Shown here piece by piece: positions 35,583 to 43,526 of a stretch of 64,000 nucleotides of DNA (the first letter of the stretch is position 1; every line of letters begins with the position of its first letter). The position numbers were made by a program, and so were the translations under genes. The DNA lies in NCBI GenBank assembly GCA_963710665.1, contig CAVQBC010000007.1, forward strand, positions 248,001-312,000, in the 5' to 3' direction. The notes below the pieces were generated by a model, which was given only the letters and a program-made list of their open reading frames with translations, had not been told where the DNA came from and ran no database searches. Origin of the DNA: CAVQBC01 sp963710665. Lineage in GTDB: Bacteria; Actinomycetota; Thermoleophilia; Solirubrobacterales; Solirubrobacteraceae.

Positions 35583-36647
35583 ATGAAGGCAGCCGTGTTC
35601 CATGGCCAGAACGACATCCGGCTCGAGGACGTCGCCGAGCCCGAGGTCCGGCCGGGAAGCGTGAAGGTCAAGGTGGAGTGGTGCGGTATCTGCGGCACCG
35701 ACCTGCACGAGTACCTGGCGGGCCCGATCTTCATCCCGCCGCGCGGCAGCCCGCACCCGATCACCGGCGAGACGCTGCCGCTGACCCTGGGCCACGAGTT
35801 CGCCGGCGCCGTCGTCGACGTGGGCGGCGACGTCAACGGTGTGTCGCCCGGCGACGCGGTGGCGATCGAGCCGGTGTATCGCTGCGGCGAGTGCGCGGCG
35901 TGCCGCAGCGGCGTCCCCAACCTGTGTGAGCAGCTGGGCTTCTACGGGCTCGCGGGCGGGGGTGGCGGCATGTCGGAGTACGCGGTGGTGCCCTCGTACA
36001 TGATCCATCAGCTTCCCGCCGGGCTCACGGGCGAGCACGGCGCACTGGTCGAGCCGATCGCCGTCGGCCTGCGCGCCGTCCGGCGGGCCGGGGTGCAGGC
36101 CGGGCAGAGCGCGCTCGTGCTCGGCGCGGGACCGATCGGCACGGTCACCGTGCTGTGCCTGAAGGCCCTGGGCGCGGGGCAGATCCTGGTCGCCGAGGTC
36201 GCCGAGGCCCGCAAGCGCAAGGCGCTCGAGCTCGGCGCCGACGAGGTCATCGATCCCAGCCAGGAGGACGTGGTCCAGCGGGTGCGGGAGCTCACCGGCG
36301 GCGACGGCACCGACCACGCCTTCGACGCGGCCGGCATCGAGCAGACGCTGAAGACGGCGCTCCGCGCCACGCGCAAGAACGGCACCGTGACGATCATCTC
36401 GATCTGGGAGGGCCCGGTCAGCATCGACCCCAACGAGATCGTGCTGCGCGAGCTCGTCGTCGGCGGCACCATCGCCTACACCCCCCAGGACTTCGCCGAC
36501 ACGATCGCGATGCTCGAGGACGGCAGCATCGACACCGAGGGCATCGTCACCGGGCGCATCGAGCTCGACGACGTCATCGAGGACGGGTTCGACGAGCTGG
36601 TCAGCCACAAGGACCGCCACGTGAAGATCCTGGTCCGCTCGCCGTAG
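35583..36647 (+). CDS. 2,3-butanediol dehydrogenase-like zinc alcohol dehydrogenase
   Basis: A 354-residue medium-chain dehydrogenase. Catalytic zinc ligands: Cys in CGICGTDLHEY and the GHEFAG His-Glu pair; structural zinc site CGECAACRSGVPNLCEQ. The NAD-binding loop is VLGAGPIGTVTVLCLKA. An insertion after residue 43 (AGPIFIPPRGSPHPITGE) and LGFYGLAGGGGGMSEYAVVP are hallmarks of (R,R)-butanediol dehydrogenases (Bdh1/BdhA). It follows the SDR gene by 26 nt and the two should act in sequence on a diol and its hydroxyketone. The exact substrate may be another vicinal diol. Confidence 0.87.
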   Translation: MKAAVFHGQNDIRLEDVAEPEVRPGSVKVKVEWCGICGTDLHEYLAGPIFIPPRGSPHPITGETLPLTLGHEFAGAVVDVGGDVNGVSPGDAVAIEPVYRCGECAACRSGVPNLCEQLGFYGLAGGGGGMSEYAVVPSYMIHQLPAGLTGEHGALVEPIAVGLRAVRRAGVQAGQSALVLGAGPIGTVTVLCLKALGAGQILVAEVAEARKRKALELGADEVIDPSQEDVVQRVRELTGGDGTDHAFDAAGIEQTLKTALRATRKNGTVTIISIWEGPVSIDPNEIVLRELVVGGTIAYTPQDFADTIAMLEDGSIDTEGIVTGRIELDDVIEDGFDELVSHKDRHVKILVRSP

Positions 36648-36692
36648 GGCGCGCCGGGGTGGCGCCCGGCGACCCGGCACAATGGCCGGCCC

Positions 36693-38492
36693 ATGACGAG
36701 GGCCGCGACGTCACCCGCCACCGAGGTCGACCGCTGGCTGGCGCGCTTCAGCGAGGCGCTGGCGGGCGGCGATCCGGGCGCGGCGAGCGAGCTCTTCGGA
36801 GACGACGGCCTGTGGCGCGACCTCGTCGCGTTCACGTGGAACATCAAGACGGTCGAGGGCCCGGACGGCGTGCGCGACCTGCTCGAGCACACGCTCGCCG
36901 CCACGCGGCCCGGCGGCTGGAGGACGACCGAGGCGCCCACGGAGGACGACGGCGTGGTGAGCGCCTGGCTGGCGTTCGAGACCCGCGCGGGCCGCGGCTA
37001 CGCCCACCTGCGGCTCAAGGACGGCCGGGCGTGGACGCTGGTGACCGCGCTGCACGAGCTCAAGGGCCACGAGGAGCCGCTGCGCGGCGGGCGGCCGCGG
37101 GGCGTGGAGCACGGCGCGGATCCCGCCCGCGAGACCTGGCTCGAGGCCCGCCGGCGCGAGGCGTCCGCGCTCGGCCGCGAGATCCAGCCCGAGGTCCTGA
37201 TCGTCGGCGGGGGCCAGGGCGGGATCGCGCTCGGCGCCCGTCTGCGCCAGCTCGGCGTGCCGGCGATCATCGTCGAGCGCAACGCCCGGCCCGGCGACTC
37301 GTGGCGGCGGCGCTACAAGTCGCTCTGCCTGCACGACCCGGTCTGGTACGACCACCTGCCGTACCTCCCGTTCCCCGACCACTGGCCGGTGTTCTCGCCG
37401 AAGGACAAGCTCGGCGACTGGCTGGAGATGTACGCGCGGGTGATGGAGCTCACGTACTGGGGGTCCACCGAGGCGCGCAGCGCGCGCTACGACGAGGAGG
37501 CCGGGGCGTGGACCGTCGTGGTGGAGCGCGACGGCGCCGAGCTCGCGCTCCGCCCCCGCCAGCTCGTGATCGCCATGGGCATCTCGGGGCTCCCGCACGT
37601 GCCGGACTTCCCGGGGATGGACGTCTTCCGGGGCGAGCAGCACCACTCCTCGGAGCACCCGGGGCCGGACGCGTACGCCGGGCGCCGCGTCGTCGTGATC
37701 GGCTCGAACAACTCCGCGCACGACATCTCCGCGGCGCTGTGGGAGCACGGCGCCGAGGTCACGATGGTCCAGCGGAGCTCCACCTGCGTCATCCGCTCGG
37801 AGACGCTGATGGAGCTCGGCCTCGGCCCGCTGTACTCGCAGGAGGCCGTCGACGCGGGGATCACGACCGAGCGTGCCGACGCGCTCCTCGCGTCGCTGCC
37901 CTACCGGATCCTGCCCGAGTTCCAGATCCCGGTCTACGAGCGCATCCGCGAGCGCGACGCCGCGTTCTACCGGCGGCTCGAGGAGGCCGGCTTCCTCCTC
38001 GACTTCGGCGAGGACGGCTCGGGCCTGCACGTGAAGTACCTGCGGCGCGGCTCCGGCTACTACATCGACGTCGGCGCCTCGGAGCTCGTGGCCGACGGCC
38101 GCGTCGCCCTCCAGACCGGCCAGGTGGACCACCTCACCGAGGACGCGGTCGTCATGGAGGACGGCGCCGCGCTGCCCGCCGACCTCGTCGTCTACGCGAC
38201 CGGCTTCGACTCGATGAACGGGCGGCTCGTCGACCTGATCTCACGGGAGACGGCCGACAGGGTCGGCAAGGTGTGGGGCTACGGGTCGGGCACGGCGAAG
38301 GACCCGGGCCCGTGGGAGGGCGAGCAGCGCAACATGTGGAAGCCGACGCGGCAGCCCGCGCTGTGGTTCCACGGCGGGAACCTTCAACAGTCGCGCCACT
38401 ACTCGCGCTTCCTCGCGCTCCAGCTCAAGGCCCGCGCCGAGGGGATCGACACCCCGGTGTACGGGCTGCAGGAGGTCCACCACCCGTCCTGA
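36693..38492 (+). CDS. Flavin-containing monooxygenase with N-terminal NTF2/SnoaL-like domain (copy 2)
   Basis: A 599-residue paralogue of the protein at 32952-34751, same length and domain order, collinear throughout (GGGQGG, FRGEQHHSSEHP, VIGSNNSAHDIS, VVYATGFDSMNGR). By eye most residues are identical in the FMO part, with more change in the NTF2 part and the region after the second Rossmann fold. It lies at the end of the cluster, 45 nt after the dehydrogenase, with CACAAT at about 36680 as a possible own -10 box close to its ATG. Two copies flanking SDR and dehydrogenase genes suggest duplication with divided substrate ranges, or two subunits of one oligomer. Confidence 0.85.
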   Translation: MTRAATSPATEVDRWLARFSEALAGGDPGAASELFGDDGLWRDLVAFTWNIKTVEGPDGVRDLLEHTLAATRPGGWRTTEAPTEDDGVVSAWLAFETRAGRGYAHLRLKDGRAWTLVTALHELKGHEEPLRGGRPRGVEHGADPARETWLEARRREASALGREIQPEVLIVGGGQGGIALGARLRQLGVPAIIVERNARPGDSWRRRYKSLCLHDPVWYDHLPYLPFPDHWPVFSPKDKLGDWLEMYARVMELTYWGSTEARSARYDEEAGAWTVVVERDGAELALRPRQLVIAMGISGLPHVPDFPGMDVFRGEQHHSSEHPGPDAYAGRRVVVIGSNNSAHDISAALWEHGAEVTMVQRSSTCVIRSETLMELGLGPLYSQEAVDAGITTERADALLASLPYRILPEFQIPVYERIRERDAAFYRRLEEAGFLLDFGEDGSGLHVKYLRRGSGYYIDVGASELVADGRVALQTGQVDHLTEDAVVMEDGAALPADLVVYATGFDSMNGRLVDLISRETADRVGKVWGYGSGTAKDPGPWEGEQRNMWKPTRQPALWFHGGNLQQSRHYSRFLALQLKARAEGIDTPVYGLQEVHHPS

Positions 38493-38516
38493 TCGGCGCG
38501 GGGACGGGTTCCCGGG

Positions 38517-38522
38517 TACCCT
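38517..38522 (+). promoter_or_regulatory. -10 box (TACCCT) of glyA, probable leaderless start
   Basis: TACCCT lies 6 nt before the glyA ATG at 38529, with no ribosome-binding site between them. Confidence 0.4.
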
Positions 38523-38528
38523 GCTGCC

Positions 38529-39824
38529 ATGTCCGAACTCCCCCCTGACTACTTCGAACGCCCTCTGGGCGACGTCGACCCCGAGGTCGCCGAGGCCCTC
38601 GACAACGAGCTCGATCGACAGCGCAGCACGCTGGAGATGATCGCGTCGGAGAACTTCGTACCCGAGGCCGTCCTGGAGTGCCAGGGGTCGGTGCTGACCA
38701 ACAAGTACGCGGAGGGATATCCCGGCAAGCGCTACTACGGCGGCTGCGAGTTCGTCGACGTGGTCGAGCAGCTCGCCATCGACCGCGCGAAGGCGCTGTT
38801 CGGGGCCGAGCACGCCAACGTCCAGCCGCATGCGGGCGCGCAGGCCAACGCCGCCGTCTACCACGCGCTGCTGGACCCCGGCGACACGATCATGGGCCTC
38901 GCGCTCCCGCACGGCGGCCACCTCACGCACGGGATGAAGATCAACGTCTCGGGCAAGCTCTACGACATCGCGCCCTACGAGGTGTCGCCGGACACCTACC
39001 GGATCGACATGGACGAGGTGGCGCGGATCGCGCGCGAGCGCAAGCCGAAGCTGATCCTCGCCGGGTGGTCGGCGTACCCGCGCCACCTGGACTTCGAGGC
39101 CTTCCGCGCGATCGCCGACGAGGTCGGCGCGCTGCTCATGGTCGACATGGCGCACTTCGCGGGCCTCGTGGCGGCGGGCGTGCACCCCAGCCCGGTGCCG
39201 CACGCGGACGTCGTCACCACCACGATCCACAAGACGCTCGGCGGGTCGCGCGGGGGCATGATCCTGTGCCGCGAGGAGTACGCGAAGAAGATCAACTCGG
39301 CGGTGTTCCCGGGTCAGCAGGGCGGCCCGCTCGAGCACGTGATCGCCGGCAAGGCCGTGTCGCTGAAGATCGCCGGGACCGAGCAGTTCCGCGAGCGCCA
39401 GCGTCGCACGCTGGTGGGCGCCAAGCTGGTGGCCGAGGCGCTCGGCAAGGTGGAGAACGTCAACCTGCTCACGGGCGGCACCGACGTGCACCTCGCGCTG
39501 GTCGACCTCCGCGACTCGGAGCTCGACGGCCAGCAGGGCGAGGATCGCCTGCACGACATCGGCATCACGGTCAACCGCAACGCGGTCCCGTGGGACCCGC
39601 GGCCGCCGGCGGTCTCCTCCGGCCTGCGGATCGGGACCTCCGCGCTCGCGACCCGCGGCCTCCAGGAGGACGACTTCGGCGAGGTCGCCGACATCATCGC
39701 CCGCGCCCTGAGCGCCGGGTTCGAGGACGTGCGCGACGAGCTCGGCGAGCGCGTCACCGCGGTCGCCGACCGCTACCCGCTCTACAGCCACATCAAGCCC
39801 AAGGCGTCGGCGGCGGCGGTCTAG
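38529..39824 (+). CDS. glyA: Serine hydroxymethyltransferase
   Basis: A 431-residue PLP enzyme that interconverts serine and glycine with tetrahydrofolate. ELDRQRSTLEMIASENFVP, NKYAEGYPGKRYYGGCE, PHAGAQANAAVYHAL, MVDMAHFAGLVAAG and the PLP lysine in TTTIHKTLGGSRGG (family consensus THKTLRGPRGG) are all present. GTSALATRG and DVHLALVDLR are also standard. Length is normal. It stands alone, with its own -10 box and a very stable hairpin after the stop. It is the folate one-carbon source that could also feed the formyl-THF used by the HoxX-like protein. Confidence 0.96.
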   Translation: MSELPPDYFERPLGDVDPEVAEALDNELDRQRSTLEMIASENFVPEAVLECQGSVLTNKYAEGYPGKRYYGGCEFVDVVEQLAIDRAKALFGAEHANVQPHAGAQANAAVYHALLDPGDTIMGLALPHGGHLTHGMKINVSGKLYDIAPYEVSPDTYRIDMDEVARIARERKPKLILAGWSAYPRHLDFEAFRAIADEVGALLMVDMAHFAGLVAAGVHPSPVPHADVVTTTIHKTLGGSRGGMILCREEYAKKINSAVFPGQQGGPLEHVIAGKAVSLKIAGTEQFRERQRRTLVGAKLVAEALGKVENVNLLTGGTDVHLALVDLRDSELDGQQGEDRLHDIGITVNRNAVPWDPRPPAVSSGLRIGTSALATRGLQEDDFGEVADIIARALSAGFEDVRDELGERVTAVADRYPLYSHIKPKASAAAV

Positions 39825-39837
39825 CGCCCTCGCGTCG

Positions 39838-39886
39838 GCGCTGTCCTGCCCAGACCTGGCATTGCGAGGTCTAGGCAGGACAGCGC
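39838..39886 (+). terminator. 20-bp hairpin downstream of glyA
   Basis: Arms 39838-39857 and 39867-39886 pair over 20 bp with a single mismatch (C39851/A39873) and a 9-nt loop. It begins 14 nt after the glyA stop and is followed by TTGG but no U-run. Probably the glyA terminator. Confidence 0.6.
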
Positions 39887-39912
39887 TTGGCGTGCGCCAT
39901 CCTGAGCCGGCT

Positions 39913-40533
39913 ATGGCACGCCGGAACCGCGTGACGCCCCTCGGGGACCTGATCGCCGACCCGGCGCGGGGGCTCGTGTACGGCAACCGGGGCTGCCTGC
40001 ACGACGACGAGGGCGAGCTCCGGCGCCGCTACGCCGGCCGGCGCTGGATCGCGTGCCGGCTGCGCTTCAAGGACCGCCGGCGCCGGCTGATGCAGCCCGG
40101 GCGGTACACGGAGCTGTTCTTCCTCGACGAGGCGACCGCGCTCGCCGCGGGCCATCGCCCCTGCGCCGGGTGCCGGCGCGAGGACTACGACGCCTTCGTC
40201 GACGCGTGGCCGGGAGAGCGGCCGGGCCGGACCCCTGTGGCGGCGATCGACGACCGGCTCCACGCGGAGCGGCTCACCGGCGACGGGACGCAGCGCCACC
40301 ACGACGCGGCGCTCGACGACCTCCCCGACGGCGCGTTCGTCCTGCGCGGCGACGCGCCCTGGCTCGTGCGCGGCGACGAGCTCCTGCGCTGGTCGCCTGC
40401 CGGGTACACCGACGCGGCGCCGCGGCCCGCCGGGACCCGCGCCGTCCTGATCACGCCACCGTCGCTCGTGGCCGTCCTCGACCGCGGCTGGCGGCCGACG
40501 GCCGTGCCGCTCTTCCACCCGCGGCCGGGGTGA
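39913..40533 (+). CDS. Conserved protein with an Ada-like cysteine/zinc module
   Basis: A 206-residue protein of unknown function. Residues about 20-95 hold NRGCLHDDEGEL, WIACRLRFKDRRRRL, ELFFLDEATALAAGHRPCAGCRREDY. The last part, an aromatic stretch followed by A-A-G-x-R-P-C-x-x-C, closely resembles the zinc-binding end of the Ada methyl-phosphotriester domain, with Cys28, Cys48, Cys85 and Cys88 as likely ligands. The rest (DDRLHAERLTGDGTQRHHDA, PDGAFVLRGDAPWLVRGDEL) is not recognised. No methyltransferase or AraC helix-turn-helix is attached. It may bind DNA or act in repair; this is inferred from the module only. Start ATG at 39913, straight after the glyA hairpin. Confidence 0.6.
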   Translation: MARRNRVTPLGDLIADPARGLVYGNRGCLHDDEGELRRRYAGRRWIACRLRFKDRRRRLMQPGRYTELFFLDEATALAAGHRPCAGCRREDYDAFVDAWPGERPGRTPVAAIDDRLHAERLTGDGTQRHHDAALDDLPDGAFVLRGDAPWLVRGDELLRWSPAGYTDAAPRPAGTRAVLITPPSLVAVLDRGWRPTAVPLFHPRPG

Positions 40534-40539
40534 ACGGGC

Positions 40540-40675
40540 GCGATCACCCACCTCTACGCCGGTGTCCCGGTTTCCGATCTCGACGAGACCTACCCGAACG
40601 GTGTCCGCCACGTGAACGTCCCCGATCCGGCGGGGACGCGATCGCGTTCGCCGAGCCGCCCGACGCCGCGAGCGC
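40540..40675 (+). pseudogene. Internally deleted VOC-family remnant
   Basis: AITHLYAGVPVSDLDE, the first beta strand of a VOC domain, is joined directly to YPNGVRHVNVPDP, which belongs near the end of the domain, followed after a one-base shift by DAIAFAEPPDA. About 80 residues of the middle are missing. Clearly non-functional; it fills the gap between the Ada-like gene and the kinase gene. Confidence 0.5.
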
Positions 40676-40694
40676 CGTCGTCTCGAGGCCGCCG

Positions 40695-41645
40695 CTAGGC
40701 GGCCCGGGGGCCGAGCTCGGCCACCAGCGGCTCGAGCCCGGCGGCGAACGCGGCCGCGGTCGGCCGCGCCGCGGGGTCGGCGTCCAGCGCGGCGCGGATG
40801 AGCTCGGCCAGCCGCGGCGGCAGCGCCCCCGGCAGGCGCTCCGGCGCCCGGACGAGCTGGGGGAAGCGCACGGCGGGGTCGGCTGAGCCGCGCGCCCCGG
40901 CCGGCCGCGGGAACGGCGGGCGGCCGGCGAGCGCGTGGTGCAGCGTCGCGCCCAGCCCGAACACGTCCGCCGGCGGCCCGGCGGGACCCCGGGCCGGATC
41001 GCACTGCTCGGGCGCCATGTAGGCGTCGGTGCCGACCGGCCGGCGCAGCCGCGCGGCCGCGGCGCACGAGCGCGTCACGGAGAGGTCGATCAGCCGCGGC
41101 GGCGCGCCCATCACCACGTTGGAGGGCTTGACGTCGAGGTGGACCGTGTCCTCGCCCGCCAGGTAGTGGAGCGCGGCGGCGACGTGGAGGGCCAGCGGCA
41201 GCGCCTGCTCGGGCGGCAGCGGGCCGTGGCGCTCGACGAGCGCGAGCAGCGTCGGGCCCTCGAGGTGCTCGATCAGCAGGTGGGGGAAGCGGCCGTCGAG
41301 CACCGCGTCGAAGCCGCGCACGAGCGACGGGTGCGCGAGCCGCTGCAGCGCGTCGGCCTCGCGGCGGATATCGCGCCACGCGGCGGGATCCTCGCGCTGG
41401 TCGGGCCGCAGGACCTTGGCGACCAGCACCGCGAAGCGCGCGTCGTCCCACACGAGCAGGACCTCGTAGCGCACGCCCCCGCCCAGGCGCCGCAGGACGG
41501 TGCGCCCCTCCGCGATCGCGTCCCCCTCGACGAAGCCCCAGGTGGGCCGGGCGCGCGCCCGTCCGCCCCGGGCACCCCCTCGGTCGTCGACCGGTATCGC
41601 GACCGTCGTCTGCGGCTCCACGCTCGCGGCGGTACGCGCGCTCAC
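40695..41645 (-). CDS. Serine/threonine protein kinase
   Basis: A 316-residue soluble Hanks-type kinase without the PASTA or membrane segments usual in actinobacterial PknB. ATP-site Lys in VLVAKVLRP, helix C glutamate in RREADALQRL, catalytic loop HLDVKPSNVV (HxD kept), metal-binding LIDLSVTR (the DFG Phe-Gly replaced by Leu-Ser, Asp kept), activation segment with GTDAYMAPEQ, and ADVFGLGATLHHALAGRPPF. The glycine loop is weak (LGGGVRYEV). Probably active. GTG at 41645 overlaps the stop of an upstream small ORF (GTGA). Possible target: proteins read by FHA domains, such as the FHA-MMPL protein at 60-64 kb; this is inference. Confidence 0.88.
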   Translation of the reverse strand: MSARTAASVEPQTTVAIPVDDRGGARGGRARARPTWGFVEGDAIAEGRTVLRRLGGGVRYEVLLVWDDARFAVLVAKVLRPDQREDPAAWRDIRREADALQRLAHPSLVRGFDAVLDGRFPHLLIEHLEGPTLLALVERHGPLPPEQALPLALHVAAALHYLAGEDTVHLDVKPSNVVMGAPPRLIDLSVTRSCAAAARLRRPVGTDAYMAPEQCDPARGPAGPPADVFGLGATLHHALAGRPPFPRPAGARGSADPAVRFPQLVRAPERLPGALPPRLAELIRAALDADPAARPTAAAFAAGLEPLVAELGPRAA

Positions 41646-41892
41646 GCGAGGTCGTCCGCGTCGTCGGCGCTCGTGGTGTCGTCGTCCTCGCGCGCCAGCG
41701 TCGCGAGCGGCTTGCCGGCCGTCGCCCAGTCGCCGCCGCGCGGCCCCGACATGGCGGGCGCGGCGAACAGCAGGACGGCGGTGGCGAGCGCGGCCAGCGC
41801 GCGGCGGGCGGGGGGAGGTCGGGCGCGAGGGCGCCGGCGCTCGCCGGAGGGTCGGCAGGGTCGTCGCCGAGCGCGAGATAGGCCCGCGCCAT
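41642..41892 (-). pseudogene. Small putative membrane protein upstream of the kinase, frameshifted
   Basis: On the minus strand an ATG at 41892 opens MARAYLALGDDPADPPASAG. The reading then has to change frame near the G-run at about 41808-41816 to continue as ARRALAALATAVLLFAAPAM, a membrane or signal-anchor segment, and an acidic tail (REDDDTTSADDADDLA) ending in TGA at 41644-41642, which overlaps the kinase GTG. The clean junction and tail suggest a real gene of about 83 codons with a single-base indel. Function unknown; could be a kinase-linked membrane anchor. Confidence 0.4.
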
Positions 41893-42046
41893 GGTGCCGG
41901 GCTCATAGGCTGGGACGAGGCTGCGCATGGCCGCGGAGGACGATCCGGCGAACGTCGAGGGGGGAAATGCCCGACCGCCGCGAATCTGAATCCGAGGATT
42001 GCGAGCCCCGCCCGCGCGACGACCCTGCGATCCTCTGTCCGCTCTC

Positions 42047-43285
42047 ATGGAAGCCGACGCCATCCTCGCCTTCCTGGTGGCGCTCGTCGCCGCCGCCGGC
42101 CTGACGCCCGTGGCCGCCCGCGTGGCCCGCCGCGTGGGAGCGGTCGACAGGGTCACCGAGCGCGGCCTCGCGCGCGAGGCCACCCCGCTGCTCGGCGGCG
42201 TGGCGATCCTCGCCGGCGTGCTCATCGCCGCGGTCATCTTCCTGCCGCTGACCGATCGGACGCTGGGCATCCTCGCCGCCGCCGGGCTGATCACGCTCGT
42301 CGGGCTGATCGACGACGTCCGCGACCTGCCGCCCGGCGCGAAGCTCATGGGCCAGGTCGCCGCCGCGCTCATCTGCGTGCTCGCCGGCGTGCGCGTCTCG
42401 AACATCACGCTGCCGGTCCTCGGCGCGATCGACCTCGGCGACCTCGGCGGTCCGCTGACGCTCATCGGGCTCGTGTTCGTGATGAACGTCGTGAACTTCT
42501 CCGACGGGGTCGACGGGCTCGCCGCCGGCGTGTGCGCGATCTCCGCGGCGGCGTTCTCGATCATCGCCTTCGACCTCGCCAAGGACTCCGCGGGCGTGCT
42601 CGCGGCGATCGTGTCCGGCGCGGCTCTCGGGTTCCTGCTGCACAACTTCCACCCCGCCTCGGTCTTCATGGGCGACGCGGGATCGAACCTGCTCGGGTTG
42701 CTGCTCGGGGCGGTGATCGTCGAGGGATCGCTCAAGACCAACGCCCTGGTCGCCCTGATCGTGCCGCTGATCGTGCTGGCCGTGCCGTTCCTCGACACGG
42801 GCTTCGTGCTCGCCAAGCGCATCAAGTACCGCCGGCCGGTCTATCGCGCCGACTCGAACCACTTCCACCACCGCTTCCACCGCATCGGCTTCTCGCAGCG
42901 GCGCACGGTGCTCTACCTGTACGCGTGGACGCTGACGATGGCGACCGTCGCGGTGCTGCTGCGCTACGTCGACTACTCCGACAACCAGGGCCGGCTGCAG
43001 CTCGGCGGGTCGCTCCTCATGGGCGCGTGCTTCCTCGTCGCCATCGCCGCCAGCGTCTACCTCGTCTACGTGCTCGAGATCGTCAAGCTGCGCCGCCTGC
43101 GCGCGTGGCAGCTGCGCCGCATGGACCCGGACACGAGCGAGCACGAGATCGAGGCCGAGATCGAGCGCGAGCTCGAGACCGGCGAGTTCCCCGCGGTGGC
43201 CGACACCCGGCCCCCGCAGCAACCCCCTCCCGCCGCGCCGCCGCCCGCCGGCGCGGCCCGCGAGCGCCGCGCCGCGCAGTCCTAG
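42047..43285 (+). CDS. WecA/TagO-type undecaprenyl-phosphate sugar-1-phosphate transferase
   Basis: A 412-residue polytopic enzyme of the MraY/WecA family that transfers GlcNAc-1-P (or similar) to undecaprenyl phosphate, starting wall polysaccharide or teichoic acid assembly. About ten membrane helices; GLIDDVRDLPPGAKLMGQ, VNFSDGVDGLAAG, the catalytic loop FMGDAGSN, and SNHFHHRFHRIGFSQRR with the family histidines. The C-terminal 60 residues are a charged helix (DTSEHEIEAEIERELETGE) and a Pro/Ala tail. A palindromic repeat element follows. It stands alone; other glycan genes are not nearby. Confidence 0.9.
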   Translation: MEADAILAFLVALVAAAGLTPVAARVARRVGAVDRVTERGLAREATPLLGGVAILAGVLIAAVIFLPLTDRTLGILAAAGLITLVGLIDDVRDLPPGAKLMGQVAAALICVLAGVRVSNITLPVLGAIDLGDLGGPLTLIGLVFVMNVVNFSDGVDGLAAGVCAISAAAFSIIAFDLAKDSAGVLAAIVSGAALGFLLHNFHPASVFMGDAGSNLLGLLLGAVIVEGSLKTNALVALIVPLIVLAVPFLDTGFVLAKRIKYRRPVYRADSNHFHHRFHRIGFSQRRTVLYLYAWTLTMATVAVLLRYVDYSDNQGRLQLGGSLLMGACFLVAIAASVYLVYVLEIVKLRRLRAWQLRRMDPDTSEHEIEAEIERELETGEFPAVADTRPPQQPPPAAPPPAGAARERRAAQS

Positions 43286-43297
43286 GCCGGACGCCGC

Positions 43298-43526
43298 TAG
43301 ATGGCTGATTCCGCGACCCCACGGTCGCCTGGCGGCGCCCCGCGGCGCCGGATCGCCACCCACCCGAGGGGCCCCCTGCTCCGCATGGTTGCCCGCGCTC
43401 GAACGTGGCGGTCGTTCCTGGCGTCACTGGGCGCCACCGTCGGCCACTGTGCCCCTCGTGCGTGCGGCGCCCGGCATCCACGGGGCATCCACCAGTCGAC
43501 CGCGCGGCCGCGGAATCAACCATCTA
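43298..43526. repeat. Palindromic repeat element, copy 1 (229 bp)
   Basis: The left end TAGATGGCTGATTCC and right end GGAATCAACCATCTA are near-perfect inverted repeats. The interior (GGCGGCGCCCCGCGGCGCC and the run to CCACCAGTCGACCGCGCGG) is shared with the copy at 51959-52127, but this copy has an extra stretch of about 60 bp in the middle (around 43385-43450). It holds no gene. Its right-end TAG on the minus strand supplies the stop codon of pyruvate kinase (43524-43526). It is MITE- or REP-like. Confidence 0.75.
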
